Origin: Isoetes taiwanensis
Lineage: Eukaryota; Streptophyta; Lycopodiopsida; Isoetales; Isoetaceae
DNA: 64,000 nt
Reading direction: 5' to 3'
NCBI GenBank assembly: GCA_021234155.1
Contig: JAJEKV010000011.1
Location: 12,131,255 to 12,195,254, forward strand
This document shows positions 1-10,900 of this stretch, in pieces. A model generated the notes under the pieces. It was not told the DNA's origin. It ran no database searches and saw only the letters and a program-made list of their open reading frames with translations. The position numbers were made by a program, and so were the translations under genes. Numbering within the stretch: position 1 is the stretch's first letter; each line of letters opens with the position of its first letter.

Positions 1-12
1 AAGACATTCCCT

Positions 13-2462
13 ATGCCAGATAGGCCTACTATGCGATGCCAAGCTTGTGCTGAAATGCCACAGTTGCACGACTTGGTCAGGTGGCCGATTGCTTTGGTGT
101 TAGTAGACAATGTTGTTGTGTCGACACTCATAAAGACTGTGAAACAGACAGTCATTGAAGCAGAACCCTATGCCATGCAAATTGAGGCTGAAAAGGCACC
201 CAAGAGGATGTACAGAATGGTGAACCGGACTCCACGTTCACCTGCTGTGGCCACTAAAGCTGAGAGAAAGATCACGGCAGCTTCCATTTTAGACTTTAAA
301 TCTTTGCTTTGTTGCATGCGAAGATATTGTGCAAACTTCTCCACAGCCGAGATTAGGTGTATGCGTAGTTTCTATTGGAACTTGAGTGCTTCAGATAGGA
401 CCACATTTGTTTTCACCATGTTAGACGTCTGTTCAGAGAACGGACTGGTCCAGAAGCTCATGCTAAATAACAAGCAGGTATGCTTGAAAGCATGGCATAG
501 AGCCTATGGTATTCCAATGTCCACTTTCTATAAGTGGCGAAGACTTTTCCTTGCTGGTCACAGAGTTGCTGAACATGGTAACACGGGCTCGAAAAAGCCG
601 AGGCCTCACACTCTAGCAGGAAAGGCCCTGCTTTCTATGTACATAGATGAGAATGCTGAGACGATGCCCCACAGATCGAAAATCACTACTGAAGGGGTGA
701 GAGAGAATGTGAAGAGGCTCCCCTCTGTCCTAACTAAAAAAGACATTCTTCATGAGGTGGACGCCAATGTGATGGAGATGACGGGCAAGCACGTCTCTCA
801 TTCTTCATTCTCACGTGGGTGGAAGCTAAATCACGCAGAGGTTGCAATAGCAAAGAGGACAGCTTTCTCCAAGTGCAATACCTATATTGTAATAAAAGAG
901 AAAATGGCTAAGACGAGAGATCCACGGGAGAGAAGAGAATTGCAGATGGAAAGGAAGGAACAGATGACAGCCCAGATCTCTTGTAGGAGCTTGTACTGGT
1001 GATGGAGAGCTTTGTCCCATCGATCACCGGATCAGGCGCTCACTATCATACATGATAAGATGGACCAAAACAAGACTATGATTCCAAGACTGGAGAAATT
1101 AGCACGGTATGGAGAGGTGAACGCTTGAAAGTTAGCGTGACTGGTGCACTGATGCATGGCCATGGCACAGGTGCCTTAGGACATTTCTCACTCGAACTTT
1201 GGAAGGATGATTCAAATTTTCATGTTGGTTCCTTGAATCATGCTATCAAAAACTGGAGGATACTTCCGAAGACAATTGGGGCCATTTGAGAGAAGAAGGT
1301 CGGCCTGAGGGCATGTGGGGAACCGCACTCCTCAACAGTGCGGGGTTGAGGACAAAAAAAAAACAATTGCACTGGGGAAGACTTTGTAGCATCTCCTAAG
1401 CAACCAGCGCACCTTAAGAGGGTACCTAGGCGGTTCTACTTGCAGCTAGACAACTGCGCGGGCAGAACAAGAATAGATATCTCTTCTCTTATCTATCCTA
1501 TCTTGTGTGGTTGGGTGTTTTTGATCAAATACAGGTTGGCTTCATGATGGTAGGCCACACTCATGATGACATTGATGCGCTCTTCGGTAACTATTCAACG
1601 TTAATGCGCAGGTCGGATGCTCTAACTATTCCAGAACTAATGCAACTCTTCCGAGAATGTAGCACAAAGGCACCGACACCATACCTTGTTACCAAGGTTC
1701 CCGATTGGAAGGGTTTCGTAAAAGGATACATTCCGGGTAAGAAGGACCGTTTGGTTGGTCACTTGGAGCCCTTATTGTTTAAGTTCTGCATGAATGATGG
1801 GTGGCCAGTAATGTATTACAAGATGAGACCTGGTCATAGAGAATGGTTGCCAGAAAAGGGTATTCAGATGTGGAAAGCAGATGACACTGGTTGCCAAAGA
1901 TACCAATTGGCTCGCCAGGGCTGGTGTGAACTCGTGGTCCAATACCTACATGAACGAGGTCATGGACTACTGGTGCGAAGTGATGCGTGTGCTAGGTGAA
2001 GTACCCCCGGGCAATGCAGAAATTCAGAACTTCTGGCCTCGAACAAGGCAAGTTGTGCTTGAAGAGCCTGAATCTATTCAGGTCGATCGATATGACGCTC
2101 CAGCTGCCTATGTCGGACCTGCTAAGGATAAACCCAAGAATGCAGTGGAGATATTTGACCCATACCAAGATGTACAGAAAGGTATGTTTCTGCTTGTAAG
2201 ACCGGCAGATGCATGTCCTACATGGGTAGCCTATGCAGAGGAGGATCCTATACAAGACCCCACTGCCCCTCATTATAATGAGGTTTTTGTGTCTGATGGG
2301 AGCCTGTGGCTAGGAAAGGTACCGCATACGCTCAACAGTATCGGGACTGCTGGCATAAAAAGTGGAGCCCGAATCCTAATGACAGACCACGTTATATACA
2401 TTGCTGAACAGGTGATTCAGTCATCATCAACACCTGCGGGGGTGATCCCTGATATCTCATAG
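13..2462 (+). pseudogene. Decayed DUF7869-type transposon-associated gene
   Basis: A broken coding region of at least 2.4 kb, possibly starting before the window. The first open stretch (13-1002, 329 codons) is followed by readable but interrupted code around 1020-1290 (HDKMDQNKT, then HGHGTGALGHF). A second block starts near 1446 with LDNC and continues in another frame at 1505-1999 with VGFMMVGHTHDDIDALF; a third frame (1881-2462) carries the carboxy end. The order LDNC ... VGHTHxDID is what I recall from DUF7869 proteins, which occur in plant and invertebrate genomes and look like transposon-derived RNase H-fold nucleases; that fold assignment is inference. At least three frame changes and a stop at 1000-1002 show it is not functional as it stands. 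The last codons are antisense to the small gene that follows, so the real carboxy end is uncertain. No terminal repeats were found, and the left end is cut by the window. Confidence 0.6.
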
Positions 2463-2659
2463 CTATTGCGCTCAGGAAGCCAAATAAGGTGGATCATAAC
2501 ACGAATCAACCCAGGACAACGAATCTCAGCACCATTAGCTTTGGATTGCAGGTAGGGATCAAGAAGAATACCCCTTACTTGGCAACCGACAAGATCATTG
2601 TAGCTCATTGAGCACTTGATCGCCTCGATGTGGTGAACAGAAGAAGGCGAATAATCCAT
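2417..2659 (-). CDS. Small 80-residue protein, tandem copy 1, unrecognised
   Basis: An 80-codon gene paired with a second copy about 640 bp away; by hand count 43 of 80 residues match. The shared core is KC-MSYNDL, LDP-LQSK, RC, IHL-WLP and the end AGVDD, with three cysteines at matching places. There is no signal peptide or membrane segment, and the carboxy end is acidic. The start was chosen because both copies begin at an ATG in a CCATGG context, about 40 bp from an identical TATA element. The preserved frame in two diverged copies supports real coding. Its 3' end overlaps the last codons of the DUF7869-type gene on the other strand. I do not recognise the family; it could be a host small protein or an accessory gene of a mobile element. 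Confidence 0.55.
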   Translation of the reverse strand: MDYSPSSVHHIEAIKCSMSYNDLVGCQVRGILLDPYLQSKANGAEIRCPGLIRVMIHLIWLPERNSYEISGITPAGVDDD

Positions 2660-2694
2660 GGGATATGAATGACCTCTAGCCCCGAATGGAGCTG

Positions 2695-2703
2695 CTTTTA
2701 TAG
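2695..2703 (-). promoter_or_regulatory. TATA box of small gene copy 1
   Basis: CTATAAAAG read on the minus strand, about 36-45 bp upstream of the chosen ATG. The same element at the same place precedes copy 2, and the flanking sequence is also conserved, so it is probably the core promoter. The 5' leader would be only about 10 bases. Confidence 0.55.
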
Positions 2704-3058
2704 TGAAGTAAAATTATTGATGTGAATTATTGGGGTAGACTGTAGCGCCATTATTGAGCGTGTACAAGAGTCATGTACACGTACAAGTATAATGCATATT
2801 TTATATGGATATGTGACTCATGTGAAATCAAGCTTTGTATCTTGGATTTTAGTAAGGTAAAAGTATTTTTGCTTTAGTAAATTAGGTGTGCTTGAAATTA
2901 GGGATTGCTTGCAGAAAAAGTGGAGGTCGAAGAGCACACCGTTACAAATTACTCAGGTTCGATACATCAATTAATATTCATTATGCTTATACATCCTTAC
3001 ATATTCGAGAAGTGCTTATATCATTATATCCTTAACAGGTACACAAGTCATCACTGAT

Positions 3059-3301
3059 TCACTCATCATCAACACCTGCTGAGGTGATGGCATTCAGCTC
3101 ATAGATCTCCTGATCAGGAAGCCAATAAAGGTGGATCACAACACGAGTGAGCTTCCTGCAACGAGTCTCAGGACCATCTGTTTTGGATTGCAGCCATGGA
3201 TCAAGTTTGACACCCTTTATCACGCATTCACAAAGATCATTGTAGCTCATGTAGCACTTGATGGTTTGGATGTGCTCCGGACGATCAAGCAAGGAAGCCA
3301 T
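3059..3301 (-). CDS. Small 80-residue protein, tandem copy 2, unrecognised
   Basis: Paralogue of the gene at 2417-2659, same length and strand, about 54 percent identical by hand count. The amino end (first 9 residues) differs while the cysteine-containing core and the AGVDD-acid end are kept. Most differences are conservative (E/D, V/I, K/R, Y/W), which is the pattern of selection on protein sequence. It has its own TATA element and CCATGG start. The upstream 200 bp also match copy 1, so the whole unit, promoter included, was duplicated. Function unknown. Confidence 0.55.
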   Translation of the reverse strand: MASLLDRPEHIQTIKCYMSYNDLCECVIKGVKLDPWLQSKTDGPETRCRKLTRVVIHLYWLPDQEIYELNAITSAGVDDE

Positions 3302-3336
3302 GGGAGATGAATGACCTCTAGACCCGAATGGAGCTG

Positions 3337-3345
3337 CTTTTATAG
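3337..3345 (-). promoter_or_regulatory. TATA box of small gene copy 2
   Basis: CTATAAAAG on the minus strand, same distance from the ATG as in copy 1. The surrounding bases (gagctgcttttatagtgaag on the plus strand) are identical in the two copies. Confidence 0.55.
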
Positions 3346-3682
3346 TGAAGTAAAATTATTGATGTGAATTATTGGTAGAGATTGTAGCGCCATTATTGAG
3401 CGTGTATAAGTATCATGTACACGTACAAGTATAATGCATAATTTGTATGGATATGTGTATCATGTGACCTCATGTATCTTGGGCTCGAGAAGTCGGTGAA
3501 AGTATTGGTGCTTGAGCAAATTAGGTGTGCTTGAAATTCTCAAAATTGCGATATTCTCTCCAATTAATGAAATCATGCTTTTACTAAAAATGGGCGAAGA
3601 AAACATGAAATTTTCGCAAGCCTGGAAGCCAGAATTGTGTCAGATTCGTCAGGAAGTACTCAACAAAATTTCCCCGATGTAT

Positions 3683-3794
3683 GGGGGAACGTCACTTGGG
3701 ACCCCTTTCCGGTGTGGGCGGTGGGGTCCCGCGCGGCAGTAGCCAGGAGCGGGTCACCGGCCCAGCGGAAATGGGGACCAAGTGACGTTCCCCC
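3683..3794. mobile_element. 112-bp foldback element (MITE-like)
   Basis: It starts gggggaacgtcacttgg and ends with its reverse complement ccaagtgacgttccccc. The similarity of the arms runs on to nearly 30 bp with a few mismatches. The centre is GC-rich (gtcccgcgcggc). No coding capacity. A small non-autonomous DNA element is the simplest reading; no clear target duplication was seen. Confidence 0.65.
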
Positions 3795-4429
3795 ACAATA
3801 TAGAAACAGGGGAGATCTTTTTTTTTTCCTTTTTTCTCTGGCTTCGTCGAGGCGCCAAAACGGCCGCCTTGTCCTCCGGCAAACTTCTCTTCTCGAATGA
3901 AGGCGCTCCATGATTTTCTAGCAGTACAAGTTCTGTTTCTCGATTTTTCTTGCTTACTTTGCCATTGCCAGAGTTAGAGCAGGAAGATCAAGTTTTGTTT
4001 GATTTTTAACTATTCCTTGCTGATTTTCGTGCTCACTTAGTAAGGGCTTTTGTTTTGCAGCTTCAAAAGGAGCTATTCCGGCGCGTTTTTTGCTTAGGGT
4101 ATGGTTTCTTGCATGCAAGCCTTTTTACCTTCTGACCTTGTTTTTCTGTTGCAGGCGAGTCTAGAGGCCGAGCTCCGTATCGAATGATTCTTTCTCTGCG
4201 TCGTACAGAACAAAACTATGGCGATGCTCTTACATGGGCAAGATCTTACGCAGAATGTTCTGATTTTTCCAAGAAATGCTTTGTCCTTAATTAAAGGGGA
4301 AAAAAATGCTTTGCTTTTTGTCTCCGCCCGGATTTTGGGGCAGGGCTCCACCCGGGTTTGGCCAAGTGGTCATTTTTGGGCTTAAAGTATTAGCAAGAAA
4401 TTGATGGTCGAAGTTATTGTAGAGAATGT

Positions 4430-4559
4430 TTAGTTGAAGAGCTCCAAGTGCCAGAGGCAAGCTTCCTGTTAGATTATTGAGATCTAAAGAGAGATTCACA
4501 AGGTCTGTTAGCTTCCTGTTAGATTATTGAGATCTAAAGAGAGATTCACAAGGTCTGTT
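4430..4559 (-). pseudogene. Leucine-rich-repeat fragment
   Basis: On the minus strand the sequence reads LVNLSLDLNNLTGSLPLAL, followed by GALQLN. This fits the plant LRR receptor pattern LxxLxLxxNxLxGxLP with one repeat plus part of the next. It is broken downstream and disturbed by the 50-bp duplication upstream, where a stop follows NNLTGS. It is probably a scrap of an LRR receptor-like gene; one repeat is weak evidence. Confidence 0.4.
4460..4559. repeat. Two perfect 50-bp tandem copies
   Basis: The unit starting agcttcctgttagattattg is repeated at once from 4510. The copies are identical as far as I can read, so the duplication is young. It lies within the LRR-like fragment and is not a multiple of three. 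Confidence 0.85.
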
Positions 4560-4567
4560 AGATTGAA

Positions 4568-4800
4568 GATTCACTAGCTTTTGAGCTTTGAATGTAAAAC
4601 AATAGATTTTGTGCTTTTTAGCTTTGAATGTAACGGATGTATGGAATGGATTCACAGGCTTTTGAGTTTTGAATGTAAAACAATAGATTTTGTGCTTTTT
4701 AGCTTCGAATTATGGAATGGATTCACATGCTTTGGAGCTTTGAATGTAAAACAATAGATTTTGTGCTTTTTTGCTTCAAATGTAACGGATGTTATGTAGA
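4568..4800. repeat. Three tandem copies of a 71-81 bp unit
   Basis: Units begin at 4568, 4649 and 4720 with gattcac. Each carries ttgaatgtaaaacaatagat and tttgtgctttt. The copies differ by small deletions. No coding role is seen. Confidence 0.8.
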
Positions 4801-4915
4801 ATGGCATGGGGGAAGCCATTCTTGCTGCCCCATGACTGCGAGAATCGGGGGCCCTACGGGGGCTCCACGATCCTGCGAGTCATGGGGCAAAGAAGAATGG
4901 CTTCCCCATGCCATT
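4800..4915. mobile_element. 116-bp foldback element with long arms
   Basis: The left arm aatggcatggggg-aagccattcttg and the right arm caaagaagaatggc-ttccccatgccatt are inverted copies; a second block (gccccatgactgcgag / ctgcgagtcatggggc) extends the stem to about 48 bp per side with few mismatches around a GC-rich loop. MITE-like; it could also form a long hairpin RNA if transcribed. Confidence 0.7.
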
Positions 4916-4920
4916 GTACA

Positions 4921-5030
4921 ACGTCAAGGCAAGAAGAACCGGATTCTACAGGTTTTGGGGACCCATTTTCCATTCTTGACAAGAATGATCAGAGTATCAG
5001 GCAAGAACACAGACCCACTTGCCTTGACGT
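4921..5030. mobile_element. 110-bp foldback element
   Basis: It begins acgtcaaggcaag and ends cttgccttgacgt, a perfect 13-bp terminal inverted repeat. It begins 5 bp after the previous foldback element ends. The interior is not similar to it, so this is a different family. Confidence 0.6.
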
Positions 5031-5060
5031 ATGTATGATGGAGGAAACCGCATTGGGGAG

Positions 5061-5141
5061 GGGGTTTCCTGAAATAAACCCCCGGCGGCGCCCAGCGGCG
5101 GCGGGCGCCCGGCGCCGCCCGGGGTTTATTTCGAAAACCCC
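5061..5141. mobile_element. 81-bp GC-rich foldback element
   Basis: The arms ggggtttcctgaaataaacc / ggtttatttcgaaaacccc are inverted copies with small differences, followed inward by ccggcggcgcc / ggcgccgcc. The centre is extremely GC-rich against an AT-rich background. Confidence 0.6.
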
Positions 5142-5160
5142 GAGCCATCTTTACCCAATA

Positions 5161-5848
5161 AATGTCCACAAGGCGGAATTTTTTGCTTAAGGAAAAAAAA
5201 TTTGGTGCACGTCTCTGTTTTCTCTCTTCCGGCTCTGTTTTCTCTTCCGATGATGGAGATGTGCGGTGAGCAGTTGCACCAGATGACAGATTTGGTGGCT
5301 ATGGTGACGGATTGGTTGCCAGATTTGGTGGCTATGGCGTATTTCCGTAGGTGTATTTGGTCCGCCTTTGATCCACCTTCGGTTAAGGCGTCCTTCAGGG
5401 AATCTGCAGCAGTATCAGAAAAAATGGTTATGGCACCAAGTTCCTCAGATCTAAACCATTCTTCTGAGGCCTTCATTATCGACCTCGAGGGCTGGAGACT
5501 AAACTCGCCCCTCCTTCCAAAACACAGGTGTTGCATTCTTCTTTTAGGTTGTGGAGCCCGTGAAGCTCTATTTGCCATGGAAGTGGAGCTATGGCAGGAC
5601 TATAGCATCTAGAAAACAAAAACACAAACCGAGCAGAGCTTTGCAAAGCGGAACTTGACATTCTAGGCAGAGATTTAAACTGTTCCCTTTCAGAGTGGCG
5701 GACACAGAAACTGCTTAGGCTATGTTTCTTGGCAGGCATAGAAAGTTTCTTGGCGGAGCTCTAGCGGCGCCGCCTGAGCTCACGACCAGGATGGTTTATG
5801 TTTTAAACAAAAGCCTAAAAAACAAGAAAATTCCGCTTTGTGGACGTT
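5161..5848. mobile_element. 688-bp element bounded by diverged inverted repeats
   Basis: The left end aatgtccacaaggcggaatt and the reverse complement of the right end, aacgtccacaaagcggaatt, match over about 25 bp with three differences. A non-autonomous DNA element is likely. The interior has an open frame (5202-5612) with no recognisable domain, which I do not call a gene. Confidence 0.45.
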
Positions 5849-7928
5849 TACGGAATGAAACTTGTTGAACAAATAAACATGACCGGCTGAAGCTGTTACC
5901 CGGAATGAGAGTACCCAACTTCCATTCCGAGTTAATTGGCAATGCCACGTGTCAACATAAAAATACACCATGGACAAAAAGATCGACCCTGAATGCAAAC
6001 ACGGCAACTTACGCATGCCCATGCCGAATCTTATGCAACACAAAGAATCAGAGCTCCAAACCAAATTTATTGGTTCCAGAAAGTCTGCCAGACTTGGATC
6101 AATATAAATCTCAAGCCAAGAATTCGATTTGCAGAAGGATTTTTGCCGAAGAGATTCGCCCACAAAGGCTGCCGAGAAAATGGGTTCGTATGATCCACGT
6201 AGCTTTATGCTGTGGCAGCTGAAATAAAAGACTTCTCTGTGTAGCCCATCTTCTGATTAAAAAAGCCTCAGATGGAAAGCGGGTACTCCTCACTTGAAGC
6301 ATGAAATGGACCACAGATAGCAAATGTAACATGTAGGTACACCACAAAAAGACTCGATGAAGCATTTCAAACCCATCACAGAGAAGAGCAGCACATCCGA
6401 CCCGTCATCGATTAGACCTGTTGCAGAGAAAACATACAGGGGTTCAGAAGTAAGAAACATCACACCACCACTTTACCTTAAGATTCGATATTGCAGGTAC
6501 CACTCCGAGATCCCAAGCTCTGCAGAAACTTGTCTCTTCCGATTCAACACTCATCCGGCTATGGATGCCGGATCCTCGAGCTGCAAACAAATTCGTCGTT
6601 ACCTCACGGGGCAATATTTTTCCTTTTTTTTTCATTTTCATATAGTATCCTAATTTTTTCCTCCCCGAAACACAGAATACAGAATATGCTAATAAAAATC
6701 AAACGTGTCATTATCTAGGTGAAAAAGCATCTTGCCAATAAGAATAAAAATTACATGAGTTAGATATGCATCGTCAACTCTAATACCACAGCCAGAGAGT
6801 GTTTCTCTTCTGGATCAAGTCTGTAAGTTCAATGATAATTAGATTACATTGAATAAAAGTGAACTTCCTATTGGATGACTGGCCTCAAAGTGATTTCGTT
6901 TCTTCTTGATTCATTCCAGTTTCTATACTTCATACATGGGAACAGAAATTGATACTGTTTTACGTAGGAAGGATTAACCAACTATTGGATACTATTCTTG
7001 ATTTGAATATCGTTTCTGATCTATTTAGCTTTCATGCAAATTTGTCTTATGAGATTTTCTCCATATCCTCAAGTCATACTGCTTTCTTACTACATGATGT
7101 TCATAAATATTACACTAGAGTATATATAGGACGAAGATTATAAGTTCAAAATCAATTCGCCTTATTAGCCGGCTACTAACCACTCGACAGAAGGCTTAGA
7201 CTAGTTTCAACACTGGCTACTGGGTAGAAGGTTCATACATTGGCTGCCTGTTGGCAATAAACAACTTGTGAGATTTTGGAATTGTACATTACTCGTTTTT
7301 AAATGCTCCTGTTCTATTCTCTCAATAGAAAAGACACTCATTTTCTTTCTTTCTTTTATGAACCATGAAGAGTCGTTTCTTTAAGTGATTTGAATTAATG
7401 TTTCCTAAAGTTCCTTTTCTTTAGATCATTCATTAAAGCATGAACAATGTTACATCCCAAAACATTTTGAGTGATAGCATGCTCGTAGCACTACTATAGC
7501 TTCAACTTGACATGCTTGGAATTAACACAAAAGATCCTGCAGCACCGCGTAAAATTCCTTAGGTGGTATTTAATTGATTATAAATGGGATTTAAGTAGAA
7601 CAACAAAAAACCCAGAGTCACTTTTAATTACTTAAATAAAAACAACATAAGACCCAAAGTGATTTCTTATTAGTTGAATAAATTGGGTCTCAAAAAAGAA
7701 TTAGAATTCCTTCGAAAGAAGAATGATGTTGGAAAATTTCCCACAATTAACTTCATATGAACTTGTGGGAATGCATCATTTACTTGACTTTTAGTCTCAC
7801 ACAACAACAGAGACCAAGTTAGAATATATTGGAACGAGTATTTGTTCCACACCTTTTCTGTACCAATGTTCTTTGAACTCCAAAGAACTAGTGTAAGGAA
7901 AGAAAGAATGGCAAGATGTGCCTTATTG
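5849..7928. other. Gene-less stretch downstream of UBA5
   Basis: AT-rich sequence with only short open frames and no family I recognise. The part nearest 7929 should contain the UBA5 3' untranslated region and polyadenylation site; several AATAAA-like words occur on the minus strand but none could be singled out. Confidence 0.5.
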
Positions 7929-10900
7929 TTAACTTGCATTTAATGCCTCCAGTTGCTTTCGCAAGAAATCCATATCTTGTGTATCTAACACACAATTGTC
8001 GTCCAAATGAAGCTCTTCATTTAAAGGATCTGCCCCAGGTAGCTCATGTACGAGGCCAGGAACTACTACTCCTGTACAAGAACATTATTTAATATTAGAA
8101 CCAGGCTTTCAAGTAAAGGGACAATAAGTGAAGAATACCTGGTGAAACTTCTGATGTGGCATTGTTATCATCACCAATAATGCTGAAATAAGGTTATGAG
8201 GCCGTTATTAGTTCAATTCATAGATGTCTTTAATCAACGTTTTTCTGTTTAAACTCTAAAATTAATCTTTACCTTATATTCCACTCATTTTCCTCATGTA
8301 GAGGCATATCCTGAACCTCGCCAAGCTCTGCTTCCAACTTCATTTGTGCAGCAGCATCTCGTAATGGTTTACTTTCTGCATATTCCAGCTGTTTCAAAAT
8401 ACAACATATCATGAATTGAAACATAAAGTAACTCTGTAGTTGTTTTAAGCTCTGAAATGCACACCTGTCGCTGGATGCATGACTTATTTGTGCAATGTGG
8501 ATTGGGCTTCATTTCCATTGTGGGAAAATAGTCCTTAAGGGCACTATAACCCTGCAATACAATAATTAGTTACTATTATAGGTAAGTTAGCTCAGTAAAA
8601 TGTTTGGGGCACACCAAGTACTTTGTAACTGTCCCAAATTGCAATAAGTATTTAAGAGCACTTTGGACCAGCAATCCTGCAACAATACCCTGAAAAATAA
8701 AACAATATGAACATTAGTATGCAATTGCATGCCCAAAAAATCGGTTGCAAAACTCCTCTATTCCTTTCCATTTCCTGCTCACCATTGTTGTAGGTAGCGA
8801 TGCAGCACAAACCCCTTCACGTTTTAGTGTCCGTTCGTCCACCCCAGAGGCAACTATCTGGAATGAAAATGGAGTTTTTAACTATTGTAATCATCACGTG
8901 AACTGGTCAGGCATTAGAACAAGTCTTGCCAAACTATCCAATAACTCAAAAATGCATCCATTGGTTCCCATTTTATAAGGCATAGAGAAAATCACTTTCC
9001 ATATGGATTTCACCTGAGAGTTGGACCAATTGTAAAAGGATCTCCTCAGTTCCAATGGCATATACTTAGTAGGAATATATTTACAACATCTAGAAGAACT
9101 ATAGCAATGGTCACAGAAAGACCACATCCATCTTATTATCATGGCTGCGATAGGCAATTTACATGCACTTGAACATACTTAGGTTAGGACTTCTAAAGGA
9201 CAAAGTGTGATAAGGCTCCTAAAAAACTATTACCAGAGGCGGAGCACAAGAAAAACAAGCTGTTTCTCCAGGAACAAGCAGTTGTATATGACCAGATACT
9301 GCATCTTCAGATACTCCTAATTAAGTAGTTGCGGAAATGTATTAGCATGATGAAGTGTACTAGCTTGATATTGAGATTATATAAGACAAAATTAGTAAGA
9401 TTTACCTGACTCCATCCACGTTTGACCTAGTTCATTGCAAGCCTACAACATAAAAACAGTACTAAATCACGATCAAAAGACGCAGTTACGAAAAATCAGA
9501 CAAGAAAATTAAGTCATATCTCATCCCAACTGAGTGCTTAACTTATGATGTGTAAACAAAAGAATATTAAAAAAACTGCAGCAAATGAATTCGTGCAACC
9601 AATCCGACAGTAACATCATTCTGTGCGATAAAATGAAAATGGCATAGAGCCTAGAGTAGCACACATGAATGAACTACGAAAAGAGACTAAAATAGATTTG
9701 TATACTTTTCTGGCTTTGTTGACCTTTTCTGTTTCTTTCTAAAACGTTTTGTTTTCCCCTGCTGGGAAAATATAAAGTTGCTGTTCTCTTACTCTTCTGG
9801 CTCGGCCTGCAGCTTCTTGTTCACCATTCTTGTTATTTTTCTACATTTTTCTTGCTGGGAAAAGAAAAAACTGCCATCTCCACACCTTCCAATTAACCTC
9901 TATACGGTTTTGTTAACCTCACTTCTTGCTAACACTTCAGCATTTTCCCAGGGTAGAACAGGCTTGAATTATAAAAAAACAGACATATTGAAGCTTCCCT
10001 TAATCAGTCAGAATAACCCACTATAAGAATGCTGAATGTTCACAACTGAACACGAATTTATACATTTCATTATGCTTTAACATAAGTCCAAACAAGCTGT
10101 ATATGTATTTGAGTAAGGAGTATATGTACTGGAGTACATACTTTTCTGTTCTTAATACCATGGTTTAAGAAATTCTGAAATCCTAGTCGGGTTTGTAAAC
10201 TCTATGGATTCGAGCAATTGTGAATCTGGGTGAGCAATGTCCATGAATCTGGGACGGACTTCATATAAACACGCAATAGATCAAAGTGTTTTTAATCTCT
10301 TTCATGATAGATATAATGCAGACGCGCCAGATATCCACTTTATTTCCAGAAAGGAACTTTCAGGAATAAACTAAAAATCTCCTTTTTTTCTTTCAGTATG
10401 ATGATTGCTGAAACCACATTATTTCCTTCTCATGACGTCCATTTACTTACTTCCTCCAAACTCCTGGCATCACTTCACTCACTGCTAAAGTGCAATCGTT
10501 ATGGGAATCTCATGACTATTAATCAGCATTCGGGATCAATTGAATTTCTCCAACATAATGATTTCAAAAGCAACAAGCGAAGCAGCAAACAAAAAACGAA
10601 CAATAAGCTGGTGTATAGTTCAGTACCTGGTTTACAACCATGCGTGCTTCGTAATTGTCTACACAGCTAAGCACAAGATCAACTCCACATTTCGAAGAGG
10701 GATTGTCTTTTTTAAAATGTTTAGTTAGGCTCCCAATAAATGTGTTGAACCCTTCCACAGTCGTAATATTAATTTTATACCCCTGCAGTAGTTTAACTTT
10801 AAACCCTTTGTAGCCCACAATTGGAGAAGTAACAGATACGCAAAGAACAAGCACCAACCTCAAGGATGACATCTGGGTTGATTTTTGATAGAGTTTGAAC

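Larger units (their letters stand above)
2410..3545. repeat. Tandem duplication of a gene-plus-promoter unit, period about 640 bp
   Basis: About 2410-2905 and 3055-3545 align over their whole length: coding region, TATA element, and a further 200 bp that includes the shared strings gtagcgccattattgagcg and aaattaggtgtgcttgaaat. The non-coding parts are as similar as the coding part, so the duplication is fairly recent or the flank is also constrained. Confidence 0.8.

Noticed and set aside
4712-5190. Open frames running through the foldback elements
   Set aside because: They cross element borders and inverted repeats and are mirrored on the other strand.
5202-5612. 137-codon open frame inside the 688-bp inverted-repeat element
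   Set aside because: No domain, composition like random code, and overlapping antisense frames of similar length.
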